Assembly (NCBI GenBank): GCA_934668695.1
Contig: CAKUOD010000001.1
Location: 118,350 to 182,349, forward strand
Reading direction: 5' to 3'
From: an uncultured Collinsella sp.
Lineage (GTDB): Bacteria; Actinomycetota; Coriobacteriia; Coriobacteriales; Coriobacteriaceae
DNA length: 64,000 nucleotides
The position numbers were made by a program, and so were the translations under genes. The notes below the pieces were generated by a model that saw only the letters and a program-made list of their open reading frames with translations, was not told where the DNA came from and did not search any database. Positions 16,566 to 26,494 of the stretch are shown here, piece after piece. Positions within the stretch are counted from its first letter, which is position 1. Each line of letters opens with the position of its first letter.

Positions 16566-17468
16566 TTACTTTTTATCGGCGGTCAGGGGGAGCTTTTCTG
16601 CCGACACATCCAGGCCATAGCGATAGCTGATGGCATCGACAGGACAGGCCCCGATGCACTTTCCGCACCGGATACATTCGACATGATTGGGTGCGTGGAC
16701 CACATCAACGTCCATCTGACAAACCTTTGAGCACTTGCCGCACGAAACGCATTTACATGCATCGATCCGAATCCCCAGTAGGGACACCTTATTCATGAGC
16801 GCATAGAATGCGCCGAGTGGACAAATCCATTTGCAGAAGGGGCGGTAGAACAAAACGCTCAGCACTACCACGGCAATGAGAACGGCAAGTTTCCAGGTAA
16901 AGAGCTGCCCCAGCGCAGATCGAATGCCGGCGTTGGCAATTGCCAGCGGAATGGCGCCCTCGAGCACGCCCTGCGGACAGACGTATTTGCAAAAGAACGG
17001 ATCGCCCATCCCCACATCGTTGACCACCAGCACAGGCAGCAATACCACAGCTAACAGCAGCACAACGTATTTGATATACGTAAGCGCCTTGAGCCTTTTT
17101 GTCGAAAGCTTTTTGCCGGGAATCTTATGAAGCAGCTCCTGCAGCCAGCCAAACGGGCACAAAAACCCGCATACAAAGCGTCCCAGCAGCACGCCGAGCA
17201 AAATGAGCGTACCGGTAACATAGTAAGAAAAGTTGAACTTGGATGAACCTACCACCGACTGGAACGACCCGATGGGGCACGCACCCGATGCCGCGGGGCA
17301 CGAATAGCAATTAAGCCCAGGTACGCAGACTGTTTTTCCCGCGCCCTGATAGATGCCGCCTTTGGCAAAGTTTGGCAGGTGAATATTGGTGATGAGCGTC
17401 GCCGCCGCCTGAATGAATCCGCGAAATCGGGCCAAAACATGCGACGCAGTGTTTTCTCTTTTATCCAA
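16566..17468 (-). CDS. NapH-like membrane 4Fe-4S electron-transfer protein
   Basis: 300 residues from a TTG at 17468 that overlaps the stop of the preceding small gene by eight bases; GGAG lies further upstream. Longer starts would read into that gene. Four to five membrane segments alternate with cytoplasmic Cys motifs CGFLCPFGW, CKYVCPQG and CKWICPLG. A C-terminal ferredoxin domain has CVSCGKCSKVC and CIRCGKCIGACPVDA. An extracytoplasmic Cys-rich loop follows the first helix (CVPGLNCYSCPAASGACPIG). It probably moves electrons across the membrane, here to the TlpA-like lipoprotein encoded next. Confidence 0.85.
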   Translation of the reverse strand: MDKRENTASHVLARFRGFIQAAATLITNIHLPNFAKGGIYQGAGKTVCVPGLNCYSCPAASGACPIGSFQSVVGSSKFNFSYYVTGTLILLGVLLGRFVCGFLCPFGWLQELLHKIPGKKLSTKRLKALTYIKYVVLLLAVVLLPVLVVNDVGMGDPFFCKYVCPQGVLEGAIPLAIANAGIRSALGQLFTWKLAVLIAVVVLSVLFYRPFCKWICPLGAFYALMNKVSLLGIRIDACKCVSCGKCSKVCQMDVDVVHAPNHVECIRCGKCIGACPVDAISYRYGLDVSAEKLPLTADKK

Positions 17469-17607
17469 TTCCGATACACTCCAAGCACAGCCTAATCGCT
17501 TTGGCCAGCACGGCATCCGCCTCGCCACGCATAACGCCAAAGCACACCATGGCAATTCCGACGATCAACAAAGCGACCTGTACCACGGGTTTTACCGCTT
17601 TGAACAA
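17461..17607 (-). CDS. CD1871A-type small CXXC membrane protein
   Basis: 48 residues from TTG 17607, eight bases after AAAGGAG. One hydrophobic segment (VQVALLIVGIAMVCFGVMRG) is followed by AVLAKAIRLCLECIGIG with a C-terminal CLEC. From memory this pattern (short, one TM, CxxCIG(L/I)G end) matches the small-protein family annotated 'CD1871A family CXXC motif-containing protein', which travels with NapH-like ferredoxins and TlpA-like lipoproteins, as here. The Cys pair could relay electrons between the two partners. It is first in the operon and divergent from a two-component system. Confidence 0.75.
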   Translation of the reverse strand: MFKAVKPVVQVALLIVGIAMVCFGVMRGEADAVLAKAIRLCLECIGIG

Positions 17608-17697
17608 CCTGACCACTCCTTTCGTTACGCGACCATTGGACCATATCGACCATAAAATCCGTGTTAAGCGCGATTTGGAATGTGCAAGGAGCCTGTT

Positions 17698-18372
17698 ATG
17701 CGTATTTTGATCGTCGAAGACGAGCGAGCACTGTGCGACACAATCGCACGCAGCTTGCGAAACCTGGCATACAGCGTCGACTGTTGCCATGATGGGCAGG
17801 AGGCACTCGACCTGCTGGGCGTCGAAGTCTTTGACCTCGTGGTGCTCGACCTCAATCTTCCCCGCATCGACGGCATGACCGTGCTCAGGGAACTTAGGAA
17901 AACCGACTGCGAGACCAAGGTACTGATTCTGTCCGCGCGTGGCGAAGTATCCGATAAAGTCGCTGGACTCGATGCCGGTGCCAACGATTACCTTACCAAG
18001 CCGTTTCATCTGGACGAGCTTGCGGCAAGGATCCGCAGCCTTACCCTCAGGCGTTTCGCACAAAGCGACATAGTATTAACCTGCGGAAAGCTCAGCTTTG
18101 ACACCAAGGCGCGCATCGCCTCCGTGGACAGTGGCGCCCTATCTCTTACACGCAAAGAAACGGGAATCCTGGAATACTTGATGCTTAATCAGGGGCGACC
18201 GGTAAGCCAAGAGGAGCTTATCGAACACGTCTGGGATAGCACCGTGAACAGCTTTAGCAACGCAACTCGCGTTCACATCTCGTCGCTCCGAAAAAAGTTG
18301 CGCAGCGCTTTGGGATACGACCCGATTCGCAATCGGATTGGAGAGGGCTACGTTATGGAGGATGGCGAATGA
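17698..18372 (+). CDS. OmpR/PhoB-family response regulator
   Basis: 224 residues from ATG 17698 (AAGGAG upstream). Receiver domain: MRILIVEDE, phospho-acceptor Asp51 in LVVLDLNLPRIDG, and DYLTKPF with the conserved Lys. The C-terminal winged helix has LTRKETGILEYLMLNQGRPVS and a recognition helix NATRVHISSLRKKL. It overlaps the kinase gene by ATGA. The divergent placement against the CXXC/NapH/TlpA operon (90-base gap) suggests that operon is a target. Confidence 0.93.
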   Translation: MRILIVEDERALCDTIARSLRNLAYSVDCCHDGQEALDLLGVEVFDLVVLDLNLPRIDGMTVLRELRKTDCETKVLILSARGEVSDKVAGLDAGANDYLTKPFHLDELAARIRSLTLRRFAQSDIVLTCGKLSFDTKARIASVDSGALSLTRKETGILEYLMLNQGRPVSQEELIEHVWDSTVNSFSNATRVHISSLRKKLRSALGYDPIRNRIGEGYVMEDGE

Positions 18373-19508
18373 AAAGGCTTTCGCTGCAATGGCGCATAAC
18401 GATCATGACGGCACTGCTAACGTGTGCGGCGTGCGTGCTGACGAACTGCCTGGTCGGCTATACGGGCATGCGCTACATGGATGCCATTGGCAGCGACATC
18501 TCGGCCCTTAACGCTACCGGCGCGGATGCGCCCCAAGCGTTTGACCCAACAAAAACAGCCCTCGATGACGAGGTAACGATCGTCGTAAACGACGCACAAG
18601 AGTCTTTCGGCACGACAACCTGGTACATCACGGCTGGAGTCACACTCCTTGGCGGCGCGCTGGCATACTTTGTGAGCGGCCGTGCACTTAAACCGCTACG
18701 GGCTTTTGCAGCCCAGGTTGAGCGCGTGCAGCCTGACAACCTAAGCGATATTAAGCTCAGCAAAGATGTACCCACCGAGCTACAGCGATGCAGCGCCTCA
18801 TTCAACGACATGATCGCCCGTCTTGGCGAAGGGTTCTCTGCACAGCGTCAGTTTACCGGCAACGCCGCACACGAGCTGCGCACCCCGCTCGCCCTTATGC
18901 AAGCGCAGATTGAACTGTTTGTCTCCGAGCACCCCACATCGCAACCTCAAACAGCCGAGCTGCTCGGCCTGCTACAAGAACAAACCGAGCGGATGTCGCG
19001 AATGACCAAGGTGCTGCTTGAGATGAGTGAGCTCCGCAGCGTTCCCTGCGAGGACGATGTTGAACTTGGTCCCCTGTCCGAAGAAGTCCTCGCCGACCTT
19101 GCTCCACTTGCCGAGCATAAAGACATCGTCCTCAATTGCAGTGGAGGCGCTTTGATAATCGGAAGCGACACGCTCCTCTATCGGCTGGTGTTTAACCTGG
19201 TCGAAAATGCCATCCGTTACAGCCGCCCCAGCTCGACTGTCAACGTCTCCATCTGCGATAACAACAGCCACGTGTTCCTACGAGTCGAGGATCAGGGCCC
19301 GGGAATACCCGAGCAGTACCGTGAGAGCATCTTCCAGCCGTTCTTTCGCCTGGATAAATCCCGTAGCAGGGCATATGGCGGCGCAGGACTCGGGCTAGCG
19401 CTTGTTTGGGAGATTGCAGCGCTGCACGGCGGCACGGTTGAGGTCGAAGCAAGTTCCAAGAACGGGACCACCATGCTCACGACCCTTCCAAAACGGACCG
19501 CAGCGTAA
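18369..19508 (+). CDS. Sensor histidine kinase of the redox-operon two-component system
   Basis: 379 residues. Two membrane segments (about 12-30 and 86-106) frame a 55-residue external loop, followed by a HAMP-like region, the H box FTGNAAHELRTPLALMQAQ, N box NLVENAIRYSRPSS, and G boxes VEDQGPGIPEQY and GGAGLGLALVWEIAALHGG. All catalytic motifs are intact. The short external loop suggests sensing at or in the membrane. It is translationally coupled to the response regulator. Confidence 0.93.
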   Translation: MKRLSLQWRITIMTALLTCAACVLTNCLVGYTGMRYMDAIGSDISALNATGADAPQAFDPTKTALDDEVTIVVNDAQESFGTTTWYITAGVTLLGGALAYFVSGRALKPLRAFAAQVERVQPDNLSDIKLSKDVPTELQRCSASFNDMIARLGEGFSAQRQFTGNAAHELRTPLALMQAQIELFVSEHPTSQPQTAELLGLLQEQTERMSRMTKVLLEMSELRSVPCEDDVELGPLSEEVLADLAPLAEHKDIVLNCSGGALIIGSDTLLYRLVFNLVENAIRYSRPSSTVNVSICDNNSHVFLRVEDQGPGIPEQYRESIFQPFFRLDKSRSRAYGGAGLGLALVWEIAALHGGTVEVEASSKNGTTMLTTLPKRTAA

Positions 19509-19526
19509 GCCGAACAGTAAAACGAA

Positions 19527-19558
19527 AGGGGTCCCGCACACGTTTGCGCGGGACCCCT
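19527..19558. terminator. Bidirectional terminator
   Basis: AGGGGTCCCGC (19527-19537) pairs perfectly with 19548-19558, 10-base loop, between the convergent kinase and GMP synthase subunit genes. Confidence 0.75.
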
Positions 19559-19593
19559 CTCTGTCAATGCAATTCGCCCAAAAGAGCAGAAGC

Positions 19594-20574
19594 TTACTCC
19601 CATTCCACCGTGCCGACGGGCTTGGGGGTCAGGTCGTAGCAGACGCGGCAGATGCCGGGGACCTCGGCGGTGACGCGAGCGGTGATGCGCTTGAGCAGTG
19701 CCCAGTCGAGTTCGGGCACCTCGGCGGTCATGACATCGACGGTGTTGATGCAACGGATGATGCAGGGCCAATCGTAGGCGCGCTTGCCCTCGCGCACGCC
19801 GGTGGCGCGGAAATCGGGCACGACGGCAAAGTACTGCCAAATGGTCAGGCCGGCCTTGTCGATCTCCTCGCGCACGATGGCATCGGCCTCGCGCAGCGCC
19901 TCGAGACGATCGCGGGTGATGGCGCCCAGGCAGCGAACGCCCAGACCGGGGCCGGGGAACGGCTGGCGCTCGACCATGTTCTCGGGAAGGCCAAGCTCGC
20001 GGCCGACCACGCGGACCTCGTCCTTGAACAGCAGCTTGACGGGCTCGCAGAGCTCAAACTGCAGGTCCTCGGGCAGACCGCCCACGTTGTGGTGGGCCTT
20101 CACGCCGTCCTGGGACTCCAGAATGTCGGGATAGATGGTGCCCTGGGCGAGGAAGCTGACCTCGTCGCCCACCTTGCGGGCCTCCTCCTCGAACACGCGA
20201 ATGAACTCGGCGCCGATGATCTTGCGCTTGGCCTCGGGCTCGTCCACGTCGACGAGCTTGTCCAGGAAGCGATCGGTAGCGTCCACGTAGACCAGGTTGG
20301 CATCCATCTGGTTCTTAAAGACGTCGACAACCTGCTCGCTCTCGCCCTTGCGCATGAGGCCGTGGTTCACATGCACGCAAATGAGCTGCTTGCCGATTGC
20401 CTTGATGAGCAACGCCGCGACAACTGAGCTGTCAACGCCGCCGGAAAGGGCCAGCAGGACCTTCTTGTCACCGATCTGCTCACGGATTGCGGTGACCTGC
20501 TCGTCGATGAACGCCTGAGCAAGTTCGGGAGTGGTGATACGCACCATGTCGTCGGGACGCTTGTTGGGATCCAT
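19594..20574 (-). CDS. Stand-alone GMP synthase ATP-pyrophosphatase subunit
   Basis: 326 residues with AAGGAG before the ATG. It has only the synthetase half: P-loop [61 protein letters not shown] and the C-terminal dimer segment ending VGTVEWE. The class I glutamine amidotransferase domain is missing. It would need free ammonia or a separate glutaminase. A complete GMP synthase gene is present at 48320-49918, so this is a second, diverged copy. Residue changes around the XMP loop ([13 protein letters not shown]... shorter than GuaA) could mean a different role. Confidence 0.85.
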   Translation of the reverse strand: MDPNKRPDDMVRITTPELAQAFIDEQVTAIREQIGDKKVLLALSGGVDSSVVAALLIKAIGKQLICVHVNHGLMRKGESEQVVDVFKNQMDANLVYVDATDRFLDKLVDVDEPEAKRKIIGAEFIRVFEEEARKVGDEVSFLAQGTIYPDILESQDGVKAHHNVGGLPEDLQFELCEPVKLLFKDEVRVVGRELGLPENMVERQPFPGPGLGVRCLGAITRDRLEALREADAIVREEIDKAGLTIWQYFAVVPDFRATGVREGKRAYDWPCIIRCINTVDVMTAEVPELDWALLKRITARVTAEVPGICRVCYDLTPKPVGTVEWE

Positions 20575-20640
20575 GCAGAGCTCCTTTTCGGTTCGATGGA
20601 AATGCGTTGCACATATGCAAACGCACCGTCATATGACCTC

Positions 20641-20646
20641 ATTATA
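20641..20646 (-). promoter_or_regulatory. -10 element of the stand-alone GMP synthase subunit gene
   Basis: TATAAT on the minus strand, 67 bases before the ATG. No good -35 is visible at 16-18 bases; TG lies two bases before the hexamer. Confidence 0.35.
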
Positions 20647-20872
20647 TGCAGAACGAGGCCCATTTCCCATCGCTCCCATGGAGCTTTTTGCAGGGGCGGT
20701 AGTTTTTCTATATCCCAAGGTCAGCTAGGCTTCGATAACCACCTCAGGGGCAGGGCCGCTAAACTTGTCGTTTATACGCTCGGCGCACTCGTACGCAATA
20801 CGCGCTAACATCCAGCTTTCAAATGACGGGGTACAATGGCTGCTATCGTTGTCAGCTGATGGGAGATGAAAG

Positions 20873-21877
20873 ATGGACTGCGATGGTTGCGCGCGTGTTC
20901 CTATGCCGTTGATGTGCACCGCCTTTGTGCCGGGGCAAATGGATGCCGCGGTCGCAAGCATCACTGACGCCGATTCGCGTGTCATCGCCACGGCAGAAGC
21001 GCTGTACTTTCGCGGACAGGCCACTCTCGCTGCCGAGACGGCACGTCCCTATCTTGACGCCACCGATCCCGCACTTCGCTATTCTGCATGCTTCATCTGC
21101 GGATATGCCAGCCTGTCGCTCAACCGCATCGCCGACGCCCGCCGTTGCCTTGCGGGCATCCTCGACACGCCAACTGACGAGGAATCGCCTGCCGTTCACG
21201 CCACGCACATTCTGTTCGCCTCGGCCGCAAGCGTCCTGCTGCATCTACCTTCCCCATATTCCGCCGAAGAGTTTTATCCGCTTGCGTCGCATCTGCCCGA
21301 AGGCCTGCGCCTGTTCGCCAGTTACGTGATGGCGCATGCCCTGTATCTGCGCGGTGAATACGGCCGCAGCCTGGGCATGGCGGAAAACGCCCTGATCATG
21401 AAACAAGGGAGCTATCCCATATCGGAGCTGTTCTTGCACTTGGCGGCTTCTATGGCATGCATGAGCCTCAAGAACATCGACGCCGCAAAGGTGCATTTCG
21501 AAACCGCTTGGAGCATAGCGCGCCCCGACGGCCTTATCGAGCTCATCGGCGAGCACCATGGCCTTTTGCAGGGACTTATCGAGGCATGCCTAAAGCAGCA
21601 ATACCCTGACGATTTCGCACGCGTCATCGAGATCACGTACCGCTTTAGCTACGGATGGCGACGCATCCATAACCCCGATTCGGGCGAGGACGTGGCCGAC
21701 GATCTGACGACTACCGAGTTCACCATGGCCATGCTCGCCTGCCGTGGATGGACCAACGCCGAAATCGCGCGCCATATGGGCGTGTCGCCGGGCACCGTAA
21801 AGAACCGCCTGTCCAGTGTGTATGCAAAGCTTGGCATCGGAACTCGCGCCGAGTTGGTCGCACATATGCTGCGCTAG
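20873..21877 (+). CDS. LuxR-type regulator with TPR-like sensor region
   Basis: 334 residues. Residues about 30-250 are helical repeats (AEALYFRGQATLAAETARPYL, YVMAHALYLRGEYGRSLGMAENAL), and the C-terminal 60 are a LuxR helix-turn-helix (FTMAMLACRGWTNAEIARHMGVSPGTVKNRLSSVYAKLGI). No receiver or P-loop is seen. GGAGATGAAAG precedes the ATG. The gene lies 156 bases upstream of a giant surface protein on the same strand and probably regulates it. Similar TPR-LuxR proteins are common beside secreted protein genes in Coriobacteriia, as far as I recall. Confidence 0.82.
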   Translation: MDCDGCARVPMPLMCTAFVPGQMDAAVASITDADSRVIATAEALYFRGQATLAAETARPYLDATDPALRYSACFICGYASLSLNRIADARRCLAGILDTPTDEESPAVHATHILFASAASVLLHLPSPYSAEEFYPLASHLPEGLRLFASYVMAHALYLRGEYGRSLGMAENALIMKQGSYPISELFLHLAASMACMSLKNIDAAKVHFETAWSIARPDGLIELIGEHHGLLQGLIEACLKQQYPDDFARVIEITYRFSYGWRRIHNPDSGEDVADDLTTTEFTMAMLACRGWTNAEIARHMGVSPGTVKNRLSSVYAKLGIGTRAELVAHMLR

Positions 21878-22033
21878 CAGCCAAGCTACCAAGTGCATCG
21901 AACGCATTCCAGCGCCGCCCGTTTTAACATGCTCAAATTGGACATTTTGCCCCTCGAACGGCACTACCGCGACAGGACACCTTCTCGCATAATTTGATTA
22001 TTTCCACCGATATTTGCGGGATGGGAGCCCAAG

Positions 22034-25000
22034 ATGCTTGATCGCCGTTCGTTACTTGTTGCCGGAGCGTCCTCGCTAGCGAGCATTATGTTGCCGCACG
22101 TGCCGGGAAGCGCAAACGCCTTCATATTGCCGCTCGCGCCCACCGAAGCCTATGCCGACGAAGAAGACCCCTTCAAGGTGCTCGTTCTCTCGCGCACCAT
22201 GTTCGGCGTGGTCGTGGTCGACGTCGCCAACAAGAATACGCCCATCACGGGTGCCCAGGTCACACTAACGTCGCGCTATGTCGCAGGCAAGCAGCTCACC
22301 GCCACCACCGATGACGAAGGCACGGCCATCTTTGAGGTTGCCCCGCTTTCGGAAGGCTACGTGGACGAGGCGACGCTCCTTGACGCGTACGACTTTAACG
22401 GCGGCATCTCCATCAGCATGCCGGGCTACCGCGATGTCGAGATCCCCCTCGCGCGCATCCAGGGCGGCACCGCCATTACCGCGCCCACGCGTCCGCTCTC
22501 CGACGGTGAGCCGTACTTTCGCCAGCTCACGTTTGACGAATGGGACATCCAGTACGCCGACGCCACGTTCATGGCGATGCCCAAAGACGATGCAGCAAAT
22601 GCGCAGCCCGACACGCACGCCTTCACTGTACAGGCCCATCTGCCGCAGGGTGGGCAGGCGACGCTGCGCATCAACAAAGTGACGCCTGCCGCGGGCGGCT
22701 CACCCGAAACCGTCACGCAGATTGGCCAGGTCAAGGCCAGCGCAACGGGTGCGGATAATCTGACGACGTTCACGCTCGAAGACAAGTTCCTCGATGCGGC
22801 ATCGGGCCTTCTGGAAGAAGGGTGCAAGCTGCGCTTTGTCCTCGACTATCAGGGCAAAACCTACACGCTCTCCTCCCCCATGGCCGTCGCCACCGCGCCG
22901 GCCGCAAAGGCGGAATCGGGCTCGACCACCATCATTCCCACCACCATGGATCAAGAGGTCACTCCGTTTGATTTCCCCGCGGCGTTCCCCGGCATCGGCG
23001 GCAACAAGTTCACCTGCTGGATGCCCACGTTTCCGATTCTCTTCGATTTCTCGTTTGCCGGGTACGTGTTGTTTGGCGGCGGATACAAACCAGTCAGTTA
23101 CATGAACGATTCGGGCAATCCGGATCCGGAATACTGGAAGAAGTCGCCGCGCGAGTCGGGCGCCAAGCAGGCAAACCGCTACCTCGACGAGATGGAGGGG
23201 AAGTGGAATCAGTACAAGAGTATGAGCGCTGGCTCGGGCACCGACCCAAGAAACACTAAGCTCCTTCGTCACCATTGCACGCTGCTGTTCACGATGGATA
23301 TCGCAACACAGGTGTACGGATCGCTCGCCTACGACTGGGTAGGCAAAGCTTGGGGCGATAACAACGATCCGGCGTTTGGCAATATTAAGGCCCTCTTCCA
23401 AGTAAAAACCGACCTCAACTGGACCGAGCAGTTCACCTTGGGCCCGGTGCCGTTTTTCCTAAACGTCAATCCTTGGGTGTTGGCAAAGCTGGCGCTCGCG
23501 GTAGGCGCCCACACACACGGCAGCGGCGCGGCGTTCTTCAAAAACATTTCGCTCGACTATTCCAATACGTCGGGATCATTCACCATCCAGATCGGGCTTG
23601 CCGTCACCTTTGGAGCCGGCGTTGCAGGCGTCGCATCATCCGCCGTGCGCGGTGCTGCATCTCTCACGTTGTTCATCGGCTACGAAAAGGCAGACGGTCA
23701 GCAGCTTCCGCGTCTGCGCGCAGGCGCGGACGTCGATGTCGACGTGATACTCCAGTTCATCATGTTCAAGTGGACCACCAAGGCCTGGTCGGGGTCGTGG
23801 CCCACACTTCTCGATTCGTGGAACATGTCGGTCAACAACGGCGACCAGTATGTGCCCCAGCGCTCAGAGCTGGCACTGGACGGAGACACGCCATATACGC
23901 TGGATGCCTGCTTTGGCGCGGCTGGCAATGCCGAGTCGGGCGGCGTGCCGCAGTTTATCGCGTCGGCCACCATCGTCACCAATGCCGAGCTGCTCGCATG
24001 CGCCGAAGTTGCAGCCACCGCCGTAAACGCCGCGCCGGTCGTGCGCGATTGGGAGCAAGCGGTCACGCGCATTGAGCTCGACGCGGATGCAGAGAGCAAT
24101 GACACGGGACAGGTCGAGCATTTCGTCCACGCTCTGATGGAGGATGACGAAAATGCTGCACCGATGTATGAGTACACCTACATCGGGCAGGCGACGAATG
24201 CCATTGCGGACCCAAACGCCAATTCTGCCGGCGTGTCGGAGGACGAGCGCGGCGGTATAAAGCCCTCGAGCGACAACGTGATGTTTTCCGGTGTGCTCAG
24301 TGAAACCCACATGAAATTTGCGAAGATCGCCGGCGTGGAGTGCCTGTTCCGTATCGCCTCGGTGCGTTACGGCGAGGATGGCCGCTCGCGCCTGGTGGTA
24401 CACACGAAGGCAAACGGCGCGTGGTCCGCGCCCATGCCGGTCGACTTCCCCCTGGGCTTTGGCGAGGGCGACGTGGAGCGTGGCGGCACGTTCGATTACG
24501 ACTTCGACGTGGTGGAATATACGGACGGGAGAGAAAACCAAGACGCCTACGTATTGCTGGTCTCGGGAGAGCGCCCCGAAGGCGACGCAACCCGGTTCGA
24601 TACGGCAAGTACAGCCGGCATACTGTCCGTTGTGCGCCTGCGCATAAGCAACGACGGAGTTCGCGTGATATCGCACACGTCATGGCGCAGCATCTCGCGC
24701 GGCCGCCTGCAGGAGGACGGCTACCATTGCCTGCAATGTCCGCGTATCACAGTGGGCAAGACGCTTGTCGACGGACGTCTGTCGGGCGCCTATCTCCATC
24801 GCCGCGGAGCCACCGCCGAGAAGGCGTTGGGCACCGAGGCAGAAATCGCGCTCGAGTGCTTTACCCTGTGGTCAGATCTGTCGGGTGACAGCCTCACGTG
24901 CCGTCAGGTTCTCCGCTTTCCGCAAGCGCCGTCGAGCATCGAGCTGGGCGCGCCCGAGAATATCAACGGCAAAATGGTGGTGCCCGTTGCATACGAAACC

Positions 25001-26404
25001 GCAGACGGCTGCGGTTGCGCATCGTACGCCGTCATCGGTCAGTCAATTGCGGGTTGGGGCGTCATGTCGCCGGACGCCTCGGTGCCGCACGTGGTGCCGT
25101 GGCCGCAGCACACGGGCTTTTTGGCAACCGTCAACGAGCAGTTGCAGCATGTTACCTGGGCGCGAGGCGCATCGACGTTTGCAACGACGCCCGTGGGCGC
25201 AGCCGGCTGCGGTCCGGCATCGTTTAGTATGAGCAACAACGGCAGGTGCGTCCTATACGTCGAGAACACCGACGGCAAAGTGGGGCAAACCTACGATGAA
25301 GAGGGCGAGCCGGTGGCGGTAATGGGCAAGCATTTCCGCATCTTCGCCAGCACCCTGATAGACGATCTGTTCACGGAGCCGTTCGTGCTCTGCGAGTTGG
25401 AACACCCCATCGATCAGATAACGACGTTTTTGACCTCCGGAGGCATGCTCTCGGCGCTTGCCACGCACATCGTGAGCGCCGAGCAGAGCAAGGCAGAACT
25501 GCACGGCATCGAAGTGCCCTTGGTGGCATGCGCCACGCCACTGGGCGCGATAGCCAACCTGGGCGCCGTGGTACCCGGAGCGGCAAGCGAGTCGTTTACG
25601 GTAACGGTACGGAATGACGGCAACACGCTGCTGACCGCAGGAACAGTCGATCTGTACCGAGAGGGCTCCGACCAACCGTTCTCCAGCGCATCTATCGGAT
25701 TCGGCGCGAACGCACGCATGGCATCAATCTACGATCCGGAGCTTGCCGAGGACGCTTCGGCCAACGACATGGCACATGTGAAGTACACACTCGAGGCACT
25801 GGGCGAGCGCTTTGCCACGCACCCGCTGGTAGCCGACAACGGCAACGCCGTGCTGGCACCGGGCCGCACGGCACAGTTCCGCATGAGCTTTGCCATCCCG
25901 GAGAGTTGGAGCGACGAGGTGGGCAAACGCGTCACGCTCTACGCAAAGGCGCGTGACCTGGTGGCGCTCGACCCCATAACGCTCGAAGAGATTCGACCGG
26001 GCGCAAACTCGGCTCTGGGCGCTGTGCTGCACGAGCTTCACATGCCCGACGCAGTATGCGAACGCTCGGAAGTGCAGGTCGGCGTATGCGACAGCGCGGA
26101 TACGACGGGGCTTCATGACGCCCCGATGACGGTCGACGGCGAGGGCGGTGCTGGCGAGGGCGGCAGCTCCGGCGGAAGCAGCTCCGGTGGCGGCAGTGGC
26201 TCTGGCAGCGGCAAGGATCACGGCAATAACAAGCGCTCCGGAAAAGCGGGCACGCTCGCCGGCACGGGCGACAGCAACATCCCCCTAACCGCAGCCGCAG
26301 CAGCACTCGCCGCAGCTGGCGCCGGCCTCGTCGCCTACAGCGCCCGCCGCACGGCGCTCGAAAACGACACCGCCGATGAGGTCAATTCGGATAAGCCTCG
26401 CTAA
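22034..26404 (+). CDS. Large cell-wall-anchored surface protein
   Basis: 1456 residues. The N-terminus (MLDRRSLLVAGASSLASIMLPH) is a signal peptide with twin Arg. Residues about 45-150 resemble a Cna-B/carboxypeptidase-like beta domain (GAQVTLTSRYVAGKQLTATTDDEGTAIFEV). The middle is beta-rich with Trp/Tyr-rich stretches. The end has a Gly/Ser linker, a sorting signal LAGTGD (1408-1413, an LPxTG variant), a hydrophobic helix and RR. It is therefore predicted to be attached to peptidoglycan by sortase. No enzymatic motif is recognised; adhesion is a guess. Codon use and GC match the neighbourhood. Confidence 0.8.
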   Translation: MLDRRSLLVAGASSLASIMLPHVPGSANAFILPLAPTEAYADEEDPFKVLVLSRTMFGVVVVDVANKNTPITGAQVTLTSRYVAGKQLTATTDDEGTAIFEVAPLSEGYVDEATLLDAYDFNGGISISMPGYRDVEIPLARIQGGTAITAPTRPLSDGEPYFRQLTFDEWDIQYADATFMAMPKDDAANAQPDTHAFTVQAHLPQGGQATLRINKVTPAAGGSPETVTQIGQVKASATGADNLTTFTLEDKFLDAASGLLEEGCKLRFVLDYQGKTYTLSSPMAVATAPAAKAESGSTTIIPTTMDQEVTPFDFPAAFPGIGGNKFTCWMPTFPILFDFSFAGYVLFGGGYKPVSYMNDSGNPDPEYWKKSPRESGAKQANRYLDEMEGKWNQYKSMSAGSGTDPRNTKLLRHHCTLLFTMDIATQVYGSLAYDWVGKAWGDNNDPAFGNIKALFQVKTDLNWTEQFTLGPVPFFLNVNPWVLAKLALAVGAHTHGSGAAFFKNISLDYSNTSGSFTIQIGLAVTFGAGVAGVASSAVRGAASLTLFIGYEKADGQQLPRLRAGADVDVDVILQFIMFKWTTKAWSGSWPTLLDSWNMSVNNGDQYVPQRSELALDGDTPYTLDACFGAAGNAESGGVPQFIASATIVTNAELLACAEVAATAVNAAPVVRDWEQAVTRIELDADAESNDTGQVEHFVHALMEDDENAAPMYEYTYIGQATNAIADPNANSAGVSEDERGGIKPSSDNVMFSGVLSETHMKFAKIAGVECLFRIASVRYGEDGRSRLVVHTKANGAWSAPMPVDFPLGFGEGDVERGGTFDYDFDVVEYTDGRENQDAYVLLVSGERPEGDATRFDTASTAGILSVVRLRISNDGVRVISHTSWRSISRGRLQEDGYHCLQCPRITVGKTLVDGRLSGAYLHRRGATAEKALGTEAEIALECFTLWSDLSGDSLTCRQVLRFPQAPSSIELGAPENINGKMVVPVAYETADGCGCASYAVIGQSIAGWGVMSPDASVPHVVPWPQHTGFLATVNEQLQHVTWARGASTFATTPVGAAGCGPASFSMSNNGRCVLYVENTDGKVGQTYDEEGEPVAVMGKHFRIFASTLIDDLFTEPFVLCELEHPIDQITTFLTSGGMLSALATHIVSAEQSKAELHGIEVPLVACATPLGAIANLGAVVPGAASESFTVTVRNDGNTLLTAGTVDLYREGSDQPFSSASIGFGANARMASIYDPELAEDASANDMAHVKYTLEALGERFATHPLVADNGNAVLAPGRTAQFRMSFAIPESWSDEVGKRVTLYAKARDLVALDPITLEEIRPGANSALGAVLHELHMPDAVCERSEVQVGVCDSADTTGLHDAPMTVDGEGGAGEGGSSGGSSSGGGSGSGSGKDHGNNKRSGKAGTLAGTGDSNIPLTAAAAALAAAGAGLVAYSARRTALENDTADEVNSDKPR

Positions 26405-26494
26405 CTCCTAGTTGCTTTTGCGAGAGACGCCGACTCGGCTCATCGAACATCAAAATGGGCTGATTCTGGATACCCAGAGCCAGCCCCTTGCGCA

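Noticed and set aside
17469..17555. Longer start for the NapH-like protein
   Set aside because: It would overlap most of the CXXC mini-protein, whose conserved-looking end and RBS support a separate gene.
20725..21024. Minus-strand frame upstream of the LuxR gene
   Set aside because: Shadow of the LuxR reading frame with no RBS.
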